64,000 nt of DNA from Larus michahellis. Lineage: Eukaryota > Chordata > Aves > Charadriiformes > Laridae. The notes under the pieces were generated by a model. It was given only the letters and a program-made list of their open reading frames with translations, had not been told where the DNA came from and searched no databases. The translations under genes were made by a program, and so were the position numbers. Shown here one piece after another: positions 1 to 27,669 of the stretch (the first letter of the stretch is position 1; each line of letters begins with the position of its first letter). The stretch covers positions 4,407,001 to 4,471,000 of the forward strand of contig NC_133907.1 of the NCBI RefSeq assembly GCF_964199755.1. The letters run 5' to 3'.

Positions 1-1540
1 CCTCCTGGGGCAATGCCACACGCTGTCCCCACGTCCCTGTCCCTTGGCCACCCCTCGTCCGCCTGCTCTGCACCCCAGGACTGCAGCAGAGCCGGGGCGG
101 GCTGGCTGGAAGCAGGGTTTTCCCAGCCTTCAGGTTTTCCTTCTGCTCCCCCCGTTCCCACAGCTTCGTCACCGCTCGCTGCAGTCAGTGCCGCAACCCC
201 GCTGGGAGCCGTGCCCGGAGCCTGGCTCCCCCCGGCAAGCAGTGTGGGGCTGCAGCCCCCCAGGCACGGCAGCACGGCCGTGGCACCGTGGGGCAGGTGG
301 GGTTGGCAACGGGATGGCACCGGGGGTGCGCAGGGGGAAGAGCGGCCAGCGGGAGTGGAAGACGGTCGGTGCTGGGGAAGGAAAGGGAAAAAAGCCGGGG
401 GTTAAACGGACCTGAGGGTAGCGAGAGGGAGCGGAGCCTGCTGCTGAGGCGGGTGACAAGGTCACAGCCGTCCTGCCAGCACTCGGGGCTATAAATAGGG
501 ACAATTGGGAGTGAAACGCAGACTCTCTCCTTTTTCGTTCCTGCGGGAGCGATGGGAGCCAGCGGGAGGGTTTGCGAGGGCCCGGGAGAGTTGCTCATGG
601 GGAGCACTGCTGGGCCATGGCTGTGCCGGGGATGGGGGGTCTGCACCCACTGGGGCAGCTGTGGGCTCAGGGCGGGCTCTGGGGACAGCCCTGTCCCCAG
701 CTGGGACCTACACCCTGGCTCCATCCCCTTCGCTGAGTCCACACAGGACTCAAACCCAAAGTGATGAGACCTGCAGCAGCTCGAGACAGGGGTGGTGGGG
801 CTGAGGCGGCCGGGGGCTCTCCCTGCCTGCTGTCCCCCCCCTCCATTCCTGCCCTTGGCGGGGCAGAGCCGGCCGTGAGCACACCCTTACCAGCACCCCG
901 CACCGAGGTGGGTGCTGAGCCCCGGCACCGCTCCTGCGCAGGAGCATCCCTGCTCCGTGCCGGGCCAGCGGTGCAGGCAGGGGCAGGCAGGGACAGGCAG
1001 GGACAGGCAGGGCTGCGGGCACAGGGGGACCGTTCTGCAGCAGCGGTGCAGAGCGCTGGACTCAGCCAAACACTTGGCACGGGGCAAGTTTTGGTTTAAT
1101 GCTGGGAGCTGTGAAAACTGCCCCCTCCCCGTTTCCTTCCACTCACATGATGCCATGGAGTGGATCCAACTTCCCCATCCCAGGCCCGAACATGCCACAG
1201 GGGGTTCCGGCTGCGCTTCCCCACGGCACGGGGCACAGCCAGGGGTGCATGAGGCCGGCCCTGAGCCTTGTACCCACCCTGCAGCATGGGATGGGAGCGT
1301 GGGAGGGGGTCCCGGGCGACATGTGGGGCTGGCAGAGCATCTGCCGCCGCGTCTCCCCTCCTCCTTTCCTTCGCACTTCCTTTTCTTGCCCACTTTCTGT
1401 CCGCCCGCCATGCCCCAGCTTGCTGCCTGCAAAGGGTTTTCCCTGCCATGGAGCAGCCCCCCCCCGCCCCCCAAAGCCACTCAAAGCCAGGGGGTCCCGC
1501 TGCAAAGGTAACGTAGCACCGCTTGTCTCCCTCCCCACAG
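1..1540. other. Upstream flank of RGS19, no coding gene recognised
   Basis: GC-rich sequence with many overlapping chance reading frames but none with a recognisable domain. It holds a nuclear-receptor half-site-like CAAGGTCA at 457-464, a MEF2/TATA-type element at 489-498, and a short GGGACAGGCA-type direct repeat near 975-1013. In mammals OPRL1 lies head-to-head with RGS19, so a minus-strand neighbour may begin just left of the window; nothing of it is visible here. Non-coding 5' exons of RGS19 probably lie in this stretch but cannot be placed from sequence alone. Confidence 0.5.
489..498. promoter_or_regulatory. Perfect MEF2-type / TATA-like element
   Basis: CTATAAATAG fits the MEF2 consensus YTA(A/T)4TAR on both strands and also contains TATAAATA, so it could act as a TATA box for a transcript starting near 520-530. 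A CAAGGTCA nuclear-receptor half-site lies 25 bp upstream. Assignment to RGS19 is an inference from position; the first conserved RGS19 exon begins about 1 kb downstream. Confidence 0.35.
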
Positions 1541-1683
1541 GCTCCATCCAGGAGGCGGCAGGGACGTTAGCCGGGGGGTCTCGGCGGCACGGCTCAGCCG
1601 GGGGCTGGGAGGAGCAGAGAGCAGCAGAAGAGCCCCCGAAGCACGACCCAACCCCGTCCACCGTGTATGAGGCTGGGACGCAG
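1541..1683 (+). CDS. RGS19: RGS19 candidate N-terminal exon, no in-frame ATG
   Basis: The exon has a strong acceptor (pyrimidine tract then CACAG at 1540) and a strong donor (GCAG then GTGAGA). It joins in phase 0 to the next exon at 1848. Its last codons read PSTVYEAGTQ, resembling the start of human RGS19 (recalled as MPTPHEAEKQ), and the join continues into YAGPASAETPLP before Met 1884. The frame is open throughout but has no ATG, so translation must start in an upstream exon, at a non-AUG codon, or at 1884 with this exon untranslated. The splice structure is well supported; its coding status is uncertain. Confidence 0.5.
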
Positions 1684-1847
1684 GTGAGATGGTGACCATC
1701 TGGGGAGCCAAGAAGAAATCACAGCAAGTCACTGGACGGGGAGGGGGGGGAGGGGAGGGTGTCCCTCCTTTACCTCCGAGTTCTTGCACGTGGAGGGGAT
1801 AATCATGGGCAGCTCGCTGACCTGCGCCCTGCCCTCCTGCCTTTCAG

Positions 1848-1984
1848 TACGCAGGACCCGCGTCCGCAGAGACACCCCTTCCGATGTCCCGGCATGAGAC
1901 TTCTCCGACAACGGTGCAACCCGCCAGCAACCACCGCCCCAACGCCTGCTGCTTCTGCTGGTGCTGCTGCTGCAGTTGCTCATG
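1848..1984 (+). CDS. RGS19: RGS19 exon with cysteine string
   Basis: Acceptor CTTTCAG ends at 1847 and donor GTACGT starts at 1985. The ATG is at 1884-1886, the first Met of the conserved MSRHETSP segment (human MSSHDTASP, recalled). The 12 codons before the ATG are open and similar to human RGS19, so the true coding part may span the whole exon. The exon ends inside the Trp34 codon (TG|G). Confidence 0.9.
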
Positions 1985-4900
1985 GTACGTCCCGTCGTCC
2001 GATAGTCAAGGGACCCCTTTGGATGGGAGATGGCAGGGTCACCCACGTGCTGCTCGTCTCCCGTGCTTGGTGCGGCACCAAGCGCTTGGGCTGCTGCCCA
2101 GGCAGGATCCCGGGTTCAAGGGAGACTCATCCCTGGGTGCTCCGCAGCCCGCGGTGCAGCTGACGGTGCCTGCGGGCAGCGGGGGCGGGAGGGCAGCTGG
2201 GATGGAGCCGGCCCCGCTCACCAAGCCGAGCCTCCGGGCTGCTGGGCTGCTTGGGTTGCGTTGGGAGATGAGGGGAAAACCGGCGCCGCAGTTAGAAAAG
2301 GGTATAAACGTTGGGTTGGAGCAGATGGACATCAGTGGTGCCACGGTGTGTTGCTCTCCTCCGTGCGGAGCCTGGTGAGCCCGAGCCTCGCCGAGCCTCA
2401 GTGCGCCATGACTCCGTCCTGTCGGCCAAATCTTTTAAAATAGGTAGAGCAGAAAGTGGCACCAGGAACCGCCCTCTGGCTCTCCTGGGGCTGGACGTCC
2501 CCAGGTGGGCCGCGCAGGGAAGCCACTGACAGCGCCGGCAGCACAGCGCGGCGCTGGGCCAAGCTGCCCGACCTCTGACTCCCCAGCCCACCCTCCCCAG
2601 CAACAGGCAGGAGGATTTTGCTGCCTGTTTCAGGCAGGAGGAAAGCTGGGATTCCCTGCCCAGCCTCGCGGCTGCCTTCCCATGGTTGCGGTGGTGGATG
2701 GTCCTCATCCGTGGCAGCCTTCCCAGCAGCTCTGCCCTGGAGCAGCGGGTGCAGAGTCCGGCCCTGGGCTCCCAGCGCTGCCCAAACCAAGGACATAACC
2801 AGCCCCTTGCCTGTGGCTGCATCTCCCATCCTCTCCGAGGATCCCCAGCTCCTTATTCTCTGGATAGCCCGGATTTTGGAGAGCCCGCTTGTTGTTCTCC
2901 ATCCCCAGCATCAGCCCACTCTGAGATTGCTGATGGCTTGCTTCGGGCTTTGCAGCAGCTTTGGGCTTCACAGCCACCGACGATGCCGAGCTTTGGAGGA
3001 GCAGCAAACCCTGGAGCTGAGCCCTGCTGCGTCCCCAGCACCGATGTCAGCCCCGTGCAACCCTCCACTGGGTCCTCGGCGCCCCATCTTGCCTGATCCC
3101 CTCTCGTTTCCTCGCATTTGCAAGGCAGCGAGGGCGGCGATCAGCACCCCGCACAGCCTGCCCTGACCGTCTTCCTCCCGGACGGGTTCGATGGGAGGAC
3201 CTAGATGGTGGGAGGACCCTCCCAGATGGGTTTGGTGACATTCAGCTGTGGGCAGGGTGACCCTTCGCTGGGTCCCTCCTTCGTCTCTGCAAGAGCCCGG
3301 GAGCTGAGACAGGGCAGAGATGCCCCCTGTGCCCCGCTGCTGGAGCAGGCGCGGGCAGGGACGTGCCCGCGGCTTCACCCACCCCATTCGCCCGCGCCGC
3401 CGGGGGAGAAGTTTGCACATTTAATCTTGCGCGGGCGGCGAGGGACGGTGTCGCAAGCAGGAAACGCTGCGGTTGGCGCCAGGCGCCGAAATTCAAGGGC
3501 CCGAGGGAAGTTGGCTGGAGGCGGCTCGCCCTTTGCGCCGCCGGCACCCCCGGGGGCAAAGGATGGGGGGACAGGGGACACTGGCACCCCTGAGCCCTGG
3601 TGCCACCATCCTGCACTCAGCCTCCAGGCTGGACCGGTGCTGGGGTGTCCCGGGGGTGCAGGGTCCGGCCCTTCGCCTTTCTCCATCTACCCTGGCCACC
3701 GGCAGGGTGTCACTGGCTGGAGATGGTGATAATCGGGCGCAGGGGCCAAGCGCAGCGCGGTGCTGAGCCCCGATGGCCACATCCCTGGGCCCTACGGTGG
3801 GGTCTGGGTGCGTCCCCAACGCCCCTGACTACCTTTCCATCTCCCCGTTAGGAACGAGGACCGGGAGCGAGCGTGGAGGGCGTCCCGGGAGACCAAACTG
3901 GAGACCATCCCAAACTGTGAAGCATGGTGAGTGCAGGGGCAGGAGGCGGCGGGGCTGGCACAGCATGGCACGGCACGGTCCCCACTGCCACCCTCCATGG
4001 CACCCAGCCCCGCATCCTGCCTGCCGGAACACACACAGGGAACAGGATCGGGGCGCCAGGACTCGGGGGTTCCTGGTGCCGCTTCCAGCGGTGTGTCCCT
4101 GGTTCCCACCAAGGAACAAGGAACCCGGAGCCATGGGCTGCAGCCCCTTGCAAAGGGAAACTGAGGCACACAAGAACCTCATCCTGCCCGTTAGACCCGC
4201 TGCCGAGGGCACCTTATAGCCACAGGGAGAGGAGGGGACAGGCTGGTCCGGGGGGGGTTCAGCTCTGCAAAAGAAGCGGAGGCGGCAGCAGCGTAAATGT
4301 ACAGCGGGACACAGCGTATTTACACTCGGGGAGGAGGGGAACGGGCAGGCACCCGGCTCCAGGAACGCTCCGCACCCAGCACCCACTCCATGGGGGCCGA
4401 GCACGACCCCCGCAGACAGCCCAGCCCTGCAGCACCTGGCACGGCAGGGTTAGGGGTCAGACGTGCTAATTAGCCACGGACAATGATTGCTCCTGCCTTG
4501 CTTTAGCAGGTGATGAGTGTTTGCTAGGAAGCAGGCTATCACCCCCAGCTGTGAGGGATGACGGGCTGATGCCGGTCTCTCCCGGGGCGGCTCAGAGCTG
4601 CCACTCCGCCAGGGAAGGGCTTGTGCTCACTTTTGGGTCTGTGCAAAGCCAGCACCAAAATACATCTCATCTGGGGAAATTCAAGCTGAAACCAAGCCCA
4701 GGCTCCAGCCCGGCCATGCGGAGCCAGGACAGACCCTGCGAGCGACCTCCGAAAGCCTCCGTGATAACCGGAGCCCGAGGAGGAACGGCCTCGGCGTGAG
4801 CAGGGGGGATGCATTGGGGCACGGTCGCTCTGGGACCAGGGGTGAGCATGGCCGAGCCGCGCGGGGAGGGACGCGGCGGGGACCCGACGGTAACGCTGTC

Positions 4901-5955
4901 CCCTTGCCTCACCCGCGGGGACCCGGCAGCGCCAAACCCAGCCCGGAGGAGGTGCGGGGCTGGGCACAGTCCTTCGACAAGCTGATGAAGAGCCCGGCGG
5001 GTCGCAACGTCTTCCGGGAGTTCTTGCGGACTGAGTACAGCGAGGAGAACATGCTCTTCTGGCTGGCGTGCGAGGAGCTCAAAAACGAGTGCAACAAGCA
5101 CACCATCGACGAGAAGGCCAGGATGATCTACGAGGACTACATCTCCATCCTCTCGCCCAAGGAGGTACGGGGCAGAGCCCCTCCCGCGGCTCTCAGGGGG
5201 CGGCTCAGGCTAAAATGGGGCTGGGGGGCTGGGGTGGGTGGGATGTTTCTTAGGAAAAGGGCTCTCTCCCGGCTGCTCCTGCAGCCCTGCGGCAATTTGG
5301 GGATGGGGTGAGTGGTTGGGGATGGGTTTGGGGGGAGGGTAATGGGTTCAATTCGTGCTTGTGGATGCCCCCCCACCCCTTCCCAGCACCCCGGGGATGC
5401 AGCGGGACCGGGGCCCGGGTTGTGCTGCGGGGCCGGAACCTCAGGAGGGCACCATCGGGCCGAGGAGGTGCCGCATCCCGGCTCACAGCATCCCCAGGGT
5501 GGGATCCCCCGACCCGCATCCCTCTGCCCAGCAAGGGGACGCAGGGAGGATCCGGAGAGACCCCCCCCCTGCTCCTCCCTGCAAAACACCCTGGCTCCGG
5601 TGCAACGATATTCCGGGATGGACACACCGAGGGCTTCCCACGGTGTCGCGTTGGTACCCAATTTCCCGGGAGAGCGCACACAGGGGTGGGTGTCGGGGTT
5701 TGGGGCTTGTGGCTGGGAGTCCTTCACCCACCCCCCCCACCCCCTGTTTCTCTCCCTGCCGCCCAGGTGAGCCTGGACTCGCGGGTGCGGGAGGTCATCA
5801 ACCGGAAGATGCAGGAGCCGTCCTCGCACACCTTCGACGACGCGCAGCTCCAGATCTACACGCTCATGCACAGAGACTCCTACCCTCGCTTCCTGAACTC
5901 TGCCATATACAAATCGCTGCTCCAGAGCGTCTCCCGCTCCTCCTCGGAGTCCTAA
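1884..5955 (+). CDS. RGS19: RGS19 (GAIP), regulator of G-protein signalling 19, four coding exons
   Basis: This RZ-family GTPase-activating protein speeds GTP hydrolysis by Gi, Go and Gz alpha subunits at membranes. Exons 1884-1984, 3852-3926, 4930-5164 and 5767-5955 are joined by GT-AG introns with codons intact and give 199 aa from Met 1884. Residues 22-32 are the cysteine string (nine Cys with Phe, Trp and Ser), the palmitoylation region. Residues about 73-190 are the RGS domain, with FREFLRTEYSEEN, FWLACEEL and DAQLQIYTLMHRDS. The C-terminus SSSES resembles the GIPC PDZ ligand; as recalled, human RGS19 ends SEA and RGS17 ends SES. RGS19 is favoured over RGS17/RGS20 by NEDRERAW after the string, the residues around KKMQEPS-type sequence and the TCEA2-SOX18 neighbours. 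Human RGS19 is 217 aa; adding the peptide of the preceding exon (1541-1683) and of 1848-1883 would match that length. Confidence 0.95.
3852..3926 (+). CDS. RGS19: RGS19 linker exon
   Basis: This 75-nt exon runs from the acceptor CCCCGTTAG to the donor GTGAGT. It codes for the basic/acidic linker NEDRERAWRASRETKLE up to the first two bases of Cys59, between the cysteine string and the RGS domain. The split codons on both sides (TG|G Trp and TG|C Cys) restore the frame exactly. Confidence 0.9.
4930..5164 (+). CDS. RGS19: RGS19 exon, first part of RGS domain
   Basis: This 235-nt exon (acceptor GGCAG, donor GTACGG) codes for residues 59-137. It covers the first helices of the RGS box and ends at SPKE, the exon boundary position expected for RZ-family genes. 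The sequence is nearly identical to mammalian RGS19/RGS17 in this region. Confidence 0.95.
5767..5955 (+). CDS. RGS19: RGS19 terminal coding exon
   Basis: Acceptor CCGCCCAG precedes GTG AGC CTG. The exon codes for residues 138-199 (VSLDSRVREVIN, then DAQLQIYTLMHRDSYPRFL) and ends with TAA at 5953-5955. The last residues SSSES are a potential class-type PDZ ligand. Confidence 0.95.
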   Translation: MSLDSRVREVINRKMQEPSSHTFDDAQLQIYTLMHRDSYPRFLNSAIYKSLLQSVSRSSSES

Positions 5956-6540
5956 GGGCACCCGCCGGCCGTGGGGACGCCGGTGGGGACACGGTGGCCT
6001 GGCGGAGGTGGTGGGCTCGGTGCCTCCTCCGCCGCCCTCCCTGCCAGCCCCCTCCCAAGTTTTTAGCTTTTTACCTGTGAACCGTCACCCCGGTTTCTGG
6101 GCCACCCTCCAGGACTGTCCTCGGGGCTGGTGCCACTGCGGCAGCGCAGCCCGGGCTGGCTCGTACTACTGAACCCCTGCCCCGTCCCCGCCGCTGGCCG
6201 GAGCGAGCCGCGGGAGAGCGCCCAGGGCCCGGCTCCCCCTCCCCGGCTCCACCCGCACCCCATTTTGAAGAGGTCACTTTATCCCCTCTCCAACACACCT
6301 GGGGACATGGCACGTCCCCGTTTCCCACATGAGACCCAGTTGGGGACTGGGTTGGGGTTTTTTTTTGGGGTGGGGGGGAGGTCGATTGTTGTTGTTTTCC
6401 TTTTTTTTTTTTTGTTTTTTTTTCTAACGTTTTATTTTAAATGCTTTTTTTGGTTGGCTTTTACTGGGGGACTCGAGGGGCGGGAGGGGGGGTTTGACAA
6501 GCGTCTCTGTACATATAAAAACTCGTCAGGTTTACATCAC
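5956..6540 (+). other. RGS19: RGS19 3' untranslated region (approximate end)
   Basis: Non-coding sequence follows the stop codon. It includes a G/T-rich then T-rich block at about 6350-6450. No canonical AATAAA was found nearby. The best candidate is the variant TATAAA near 6515, followed about 25 bp later by a TG-rich stretch, which would end the transcript around 6535. The end point is inferred. Confidence 0.4.
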
Positions 6541-9230
6541 TCCGTCTGTTTGAAGTGGCCCATGGGGGCGGCAGAGGGGGCAGTGGTGCAGCCCCCTTTG
6601 TATTCCCAGCGGATCGGGGGGGACAGTGCTGGGGCTGGATGGTGCAGAAGGCTGGCAACCCCTCTGCCCCCAGCAGAGACTCAGCCCCCCCCATCTCCAA
6701 AGCTGCCTGAGGGGCTGTGGGGGGGCCAGAAGGGACGGTGGGGCCATGAGGATGTGCTCGGAGGGTGGGCAGGGGGTACCCGACTGCTGCCTCTTCCACC
6801 AGTCCCCATCGCACCGCTCCAGCCCTGGGACACCATGGGGTTGTCACCTCAAACCCAGAGCATCCTGTATCCTCACTTCACGGACCTGAAGGAAGGGGAA
6901 AACACACGTCTGAGCCGTGCAGGTATTATTTGTCCTCCTGCAGAGACCCCACAGGCACCAGGACCCCAAAAGCGAAGTCTCCCAGCTGGCCCATGCCAGT
7001 CCCACCAGTGGGGACAAACCCAGGGGTCTGCCCTGGTCCCTCCGGAGCAGCTTGGCACCGAGCAGGCAGGGCTCCACGCGGGCTGGGAAACATCGCAGGG
7101 AAGATCTATAACATCGGTGTGGTTTTGTATGGCACAAGGAATGGTTTACTGGAGCCCCAGCACCCAGATTTAAGTGCTTAGCGACATGGTTTAGTGATGG
7201 CTTTTGTCAGTGTTAGGTGGACGGTTGGACTTGATGATCTCAAAGGTCCCTTCCAACCTAGACAATTCCATGATTCTGTGATCTCCGCCAGCAGCTCCTG
7301 TCCTCCACAGTCAAACAAAGCCATCACCGGGGTCCTGCTGCAGAAAAACCAACGCTCATCTTTGCTTTTCCTCACCCAGAGCAGCCCCTGGTTTCCTATT
7401 TATCTCCCCCTTCCCCTTCTCTCTTCCTCCCTTTCAAAGGAAAAAGAGCGAGCACTGGTTCTTTTTATTGAAGATATTTTTTAAACAAAAAGAAAAAAAA
7501 AAACCCAAAAATTTCTCTCAGCTTCTTTTTTTTTGTTGTTTCCTTCGTTGTGGCACAACTGTGTGGAAATCCATGTCAGTAAATTTAGTTTTGCTTGCCA
7601 CGCTGGAAATACAGTTCAAGAAAATGTAGTTTTGAGAGAGACCAGAGATAGTCATTTGTTGAGGAATGCTGGTATTGTTATTATTTGGTGGTTGTTGGCA
7701 GGTTTCCCCCCCGCCAACCCCTGCGCGAGTGCGGAGCCTGCACCACCGCAGCCCCGCAGCATCCCCACCCTGCACCGGGGAGGTTTCGGTTGTGGGTGCT
7801 CGCTTTGCTCTGGGAGGAAAGGAAATGTCCCACGGGCTGGGGCTGAGCATCCCTGGAGCCGTTGAGGAGCGAGACAGGCGGGTCAGAGCCTCTCTGCACA
7901 TCACCTCAGCCCAGGGAAGCCCACTGCCATCTAATAATGCACTCTTAGTCCTAATCCTAGCATTTTTTACACACCTTGTAAGTGAATCTGTGCCTCCAAG
8001 ACACCTCTTTATCCAGCAGCATTCCCCTCACTCGCTCTTCCTTGCCGTTACCCCGGGAAGTGGCACAGACAATGGTTTGAGGGGCTGCTCCTGCTCGGGA
8101 CTCTCCTAAATTCAGGATTGTCAGCAAACGGTACCCAAGCCCAGTTACCCTCCTTACAGAAGAAGAAAGGCAACAGCAGCTGGCACTGAGCTGGCTCCTG
8201 TTCACAGCACACGAGGCGGTGGGCCTCGGCCAGCTCGGGGTCCAGATCCTGAAGGGTTTTGTTTTTTTTTTTTTCTTTTAAGCATGACTGCGAGGACACT
8301 CACTCTTCCCTCCCAAGCCTGGCTTGAATAATCCCCTTCGCCGCAAAACTCGTGAGGCTTAAACGAGTTGTCAGCGTCTTTGAATCTTTTCCTTCTTGGG
8401 AGACTTGGCTGCACCGCGTAAAGTGAAAGCCCTGAGCGAAGGATGCTGTTGGGATCCCTGCCTCCGGAGGAGCACAGCCCTCAGAGGGGCTGCGAGCACG
8501 TTCCCTGCTGCTTTCATGTGGCTGCTTACTCCTCTCTAAACATCTCCAAGGTCTCTGCTGAATGTCTGCTGTCTGGCATGCTGAAAAGCCAGTGGAAATA
8601 CTTGTTTTTCACTCTGGAACAGGGGAGCGATGCCATAGATGTGACTGCAAATGCTCCTGCGCTGCTTGTCAGCGCAAGAGCTGCAGTGCAGAGGACTTCT
8701 CTCGAGCGGCCTCAAACTCAGAGGCTTACTGGGGTCCCCCGAATGCCGCACCACCCCAGTTAAAGGCTAGGAAAAGAAAAGAAGAGGGATTTTAAGTCTC
8801 AGGCTGAAAGCTGTTGCGAGGACAGGCAGAATTTCTCCACCAGGTTCTAGCTGCCTCCCAGAACGAGCCTGATCCTGCAGGTCCCCCTCACAGGGTCACG
8901 TTTGCAGAGGTGGCGACTGAGGCTTTCTTTGCTACTAGCTCCTTTATCTCGCCCCTTCCAAGCACTAGCTCCGAGCTCACTTCAAACCTCATCTGTTTCT
9001 GGAGCTACATGCTAACAGCTGCCACTGATATCTGTAATCCCTACCTCTTCCAGGTCCAAGCCTCTGGAAAGTTTCCTGTATTTGCAGCATTTCCCCTCCT
9101 CCTGAGCCTCTCTGGCATGTCCCTCTGAAAATTCCAGCTGCCTTTCAGCCACCAAGCTACGAGCAGAGCACACACAAGCAGGAAAGCACCTGGGACCCCC
9201 TTTTAATGCTCCCACTGGATTCCCTCCACC
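6541..9230. other. Convergent intergenic interval between RGS19 and TCEA2
   Basis: No gene is recognised. The interval holds a CR1 tail (about 7175-7282), A-rich and T-rich tracts at 7480-7535 and 8255-8280, and otherwise unremarkable sequence. The 3' ends of RGS19 (+) and TCEA2 (-) face each other across it. Confidence 0.5.
7175..7282 (+). mobile_element. CR1 LINE 3' end, plus orientation
   Basis: The CR1 3' UTR signature is visible: ACATGGTTTAGTGATGGC, GTTGGACTTGATGATCT and GGTCCCTTCCAACCT. It ends in the terminal octamer-like repeats ATTCCATG ATTCTGTG in place of a poly(A) tail. Only about 100 bp remain, a typical 5'-truncated copy. Confidence 0.85.
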
Positions 9231-9233
9231 TCT

Positions 9234-9239
9234 TTTATT
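9234..9239 (-). terminator. TCEA2: Candidate TCEA2 poly(A) signal
   Basis: AATAAA on the minus strand (TTTATT on plus), about 820 nt after the TCEA2 stop. Alternative ATTAAA signals on the same strand lie at 9202-9207 and 9780-9785. Which one is used cannot be decided from sequence. Confidence 0.4.
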
Positions 9240-10060
9240 GATGGCTTCTCCCTGTATCAAGATCAGCCTTGCCTGGGCCGAGGACACCTTCCTCCCTGCC
9301 CTGCTCCCCCAAACCAACCATTTGGGTCGGGTTTTTGTGGCTGGTGTCACCCTGCGTTCAGCCTCTTACAACCTGGGTGGCACATTCTCATCTCGCAGCA
9401 GCCTGTGCTGTTGGCATTTAAAGGCCTGAGACAACAAGGCGCACGCCCCTGCGAAAACAAATCAATGCCGTCAAGATGGAAAGCAGCATCTGATCTGGGC
9501 CCCAAAAGCCATGTTCCATCAACAGGTCTCCTCAGGCAGGTGAGGAAGACCAGTACTGCCCACCCAGCCAGCCCAGTGTTTTAGATTTCATGAGTTGACT
9601 AAGAACAAGCCATCATGCACCGAGGGGGTACCTACAAGCGGCTTCTCGCTTTCTGGTGGTCCAGGCACTGTTCAGTCCTCTTCCATCTGGACACTCTCCG
9701 TCCGTCAAGCTCCCATGCCGCAAAAGCAAAGCGCTGCACGCACACAGTTCAAATAAAAGTCAGAAAACTGACAAAAATGTTTAATATTAGTTTTGAAAGA
9801 AAAAAAGTGACCATACTTGCTTAGATGAGAAAATAACGACTAAGTGTGTTTAAGTGAGCTCTCCTGCCAACCTGTCAGCCCACCGCTGTGGCTCTCCACC
9901 GAGGCCCAGGCGGAGAGGGAGAGGCCTCCCCGCCGCTGCTCGCTCAGCGCGTGACAATGCAAACTCACTTGGGACACAATACACAATGGCCGCGGGTGCT
10001 GGCGTATGGAGGTTGCGGTCTGATCTGCGTTTGGCTGCCGCTCTCGGGACACGGCACATA

Positions 10061-27424
<17,364 letters not shown>

Positions 27425-27537
27425 GGCGCCGCTCCCCGCGGCGGCCGGTGCCGGGGAGGGCCGGGGGGGAGCTGGCGGCAGCTGCCCGGTGCCCACCACA
27501 GCCCCCGGTACCGCAGTCCGGGCGGGCGGCGCGCGGG

Positions 27538-27669
27538 GCACGACGGGAGTTGTAGTCCTCCAGGCGCCCGCCCGCCTCTGCCCTGCGCGCCGCCGAGCGG
27601 CAGGACTACAACTCCCAGCATGCCCCGCGCCCGCCCCGCGCCGCCGCGGGGCACGCTGGGGGCTGTAGT
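27538..27669 (-). promoter_or_regulatory. TCEA2: TCEA2 promoter with three ZNF143/THAP11 (SBS) sites
   Basis: The motif ACTACAACTCCCAGCATGC at 27605-27623 (+) fits the ZNF143/Staf consensus and is followed by CCCGCG. Two related copies run the other way: GCACGACGGGAGTTGTAGT at 27538-27556 and GCACGCTGGGGGCTGTAGT at 27651-27669. All three lie within 250 bp upstream of the TCEA2 ATG in a CpG-rich, TATA-less region. ZNF143 sites are typical of constitutive and bidirectional promoters; binding here is inferred. Confidence 0.75.

Noticed and set aside
185-742. Minus-strand frame as first exon of OPRL1
   Set aside because: No receptor transmembrane sequence or similarity; neighbour expected only by synteny.
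6130-7173. 347-residue plus-strand frame
   Set aside because: It runs through RGS19 3' UTR homopolymer tracts (poly-Phe/Leu/Val); no homologous domain.
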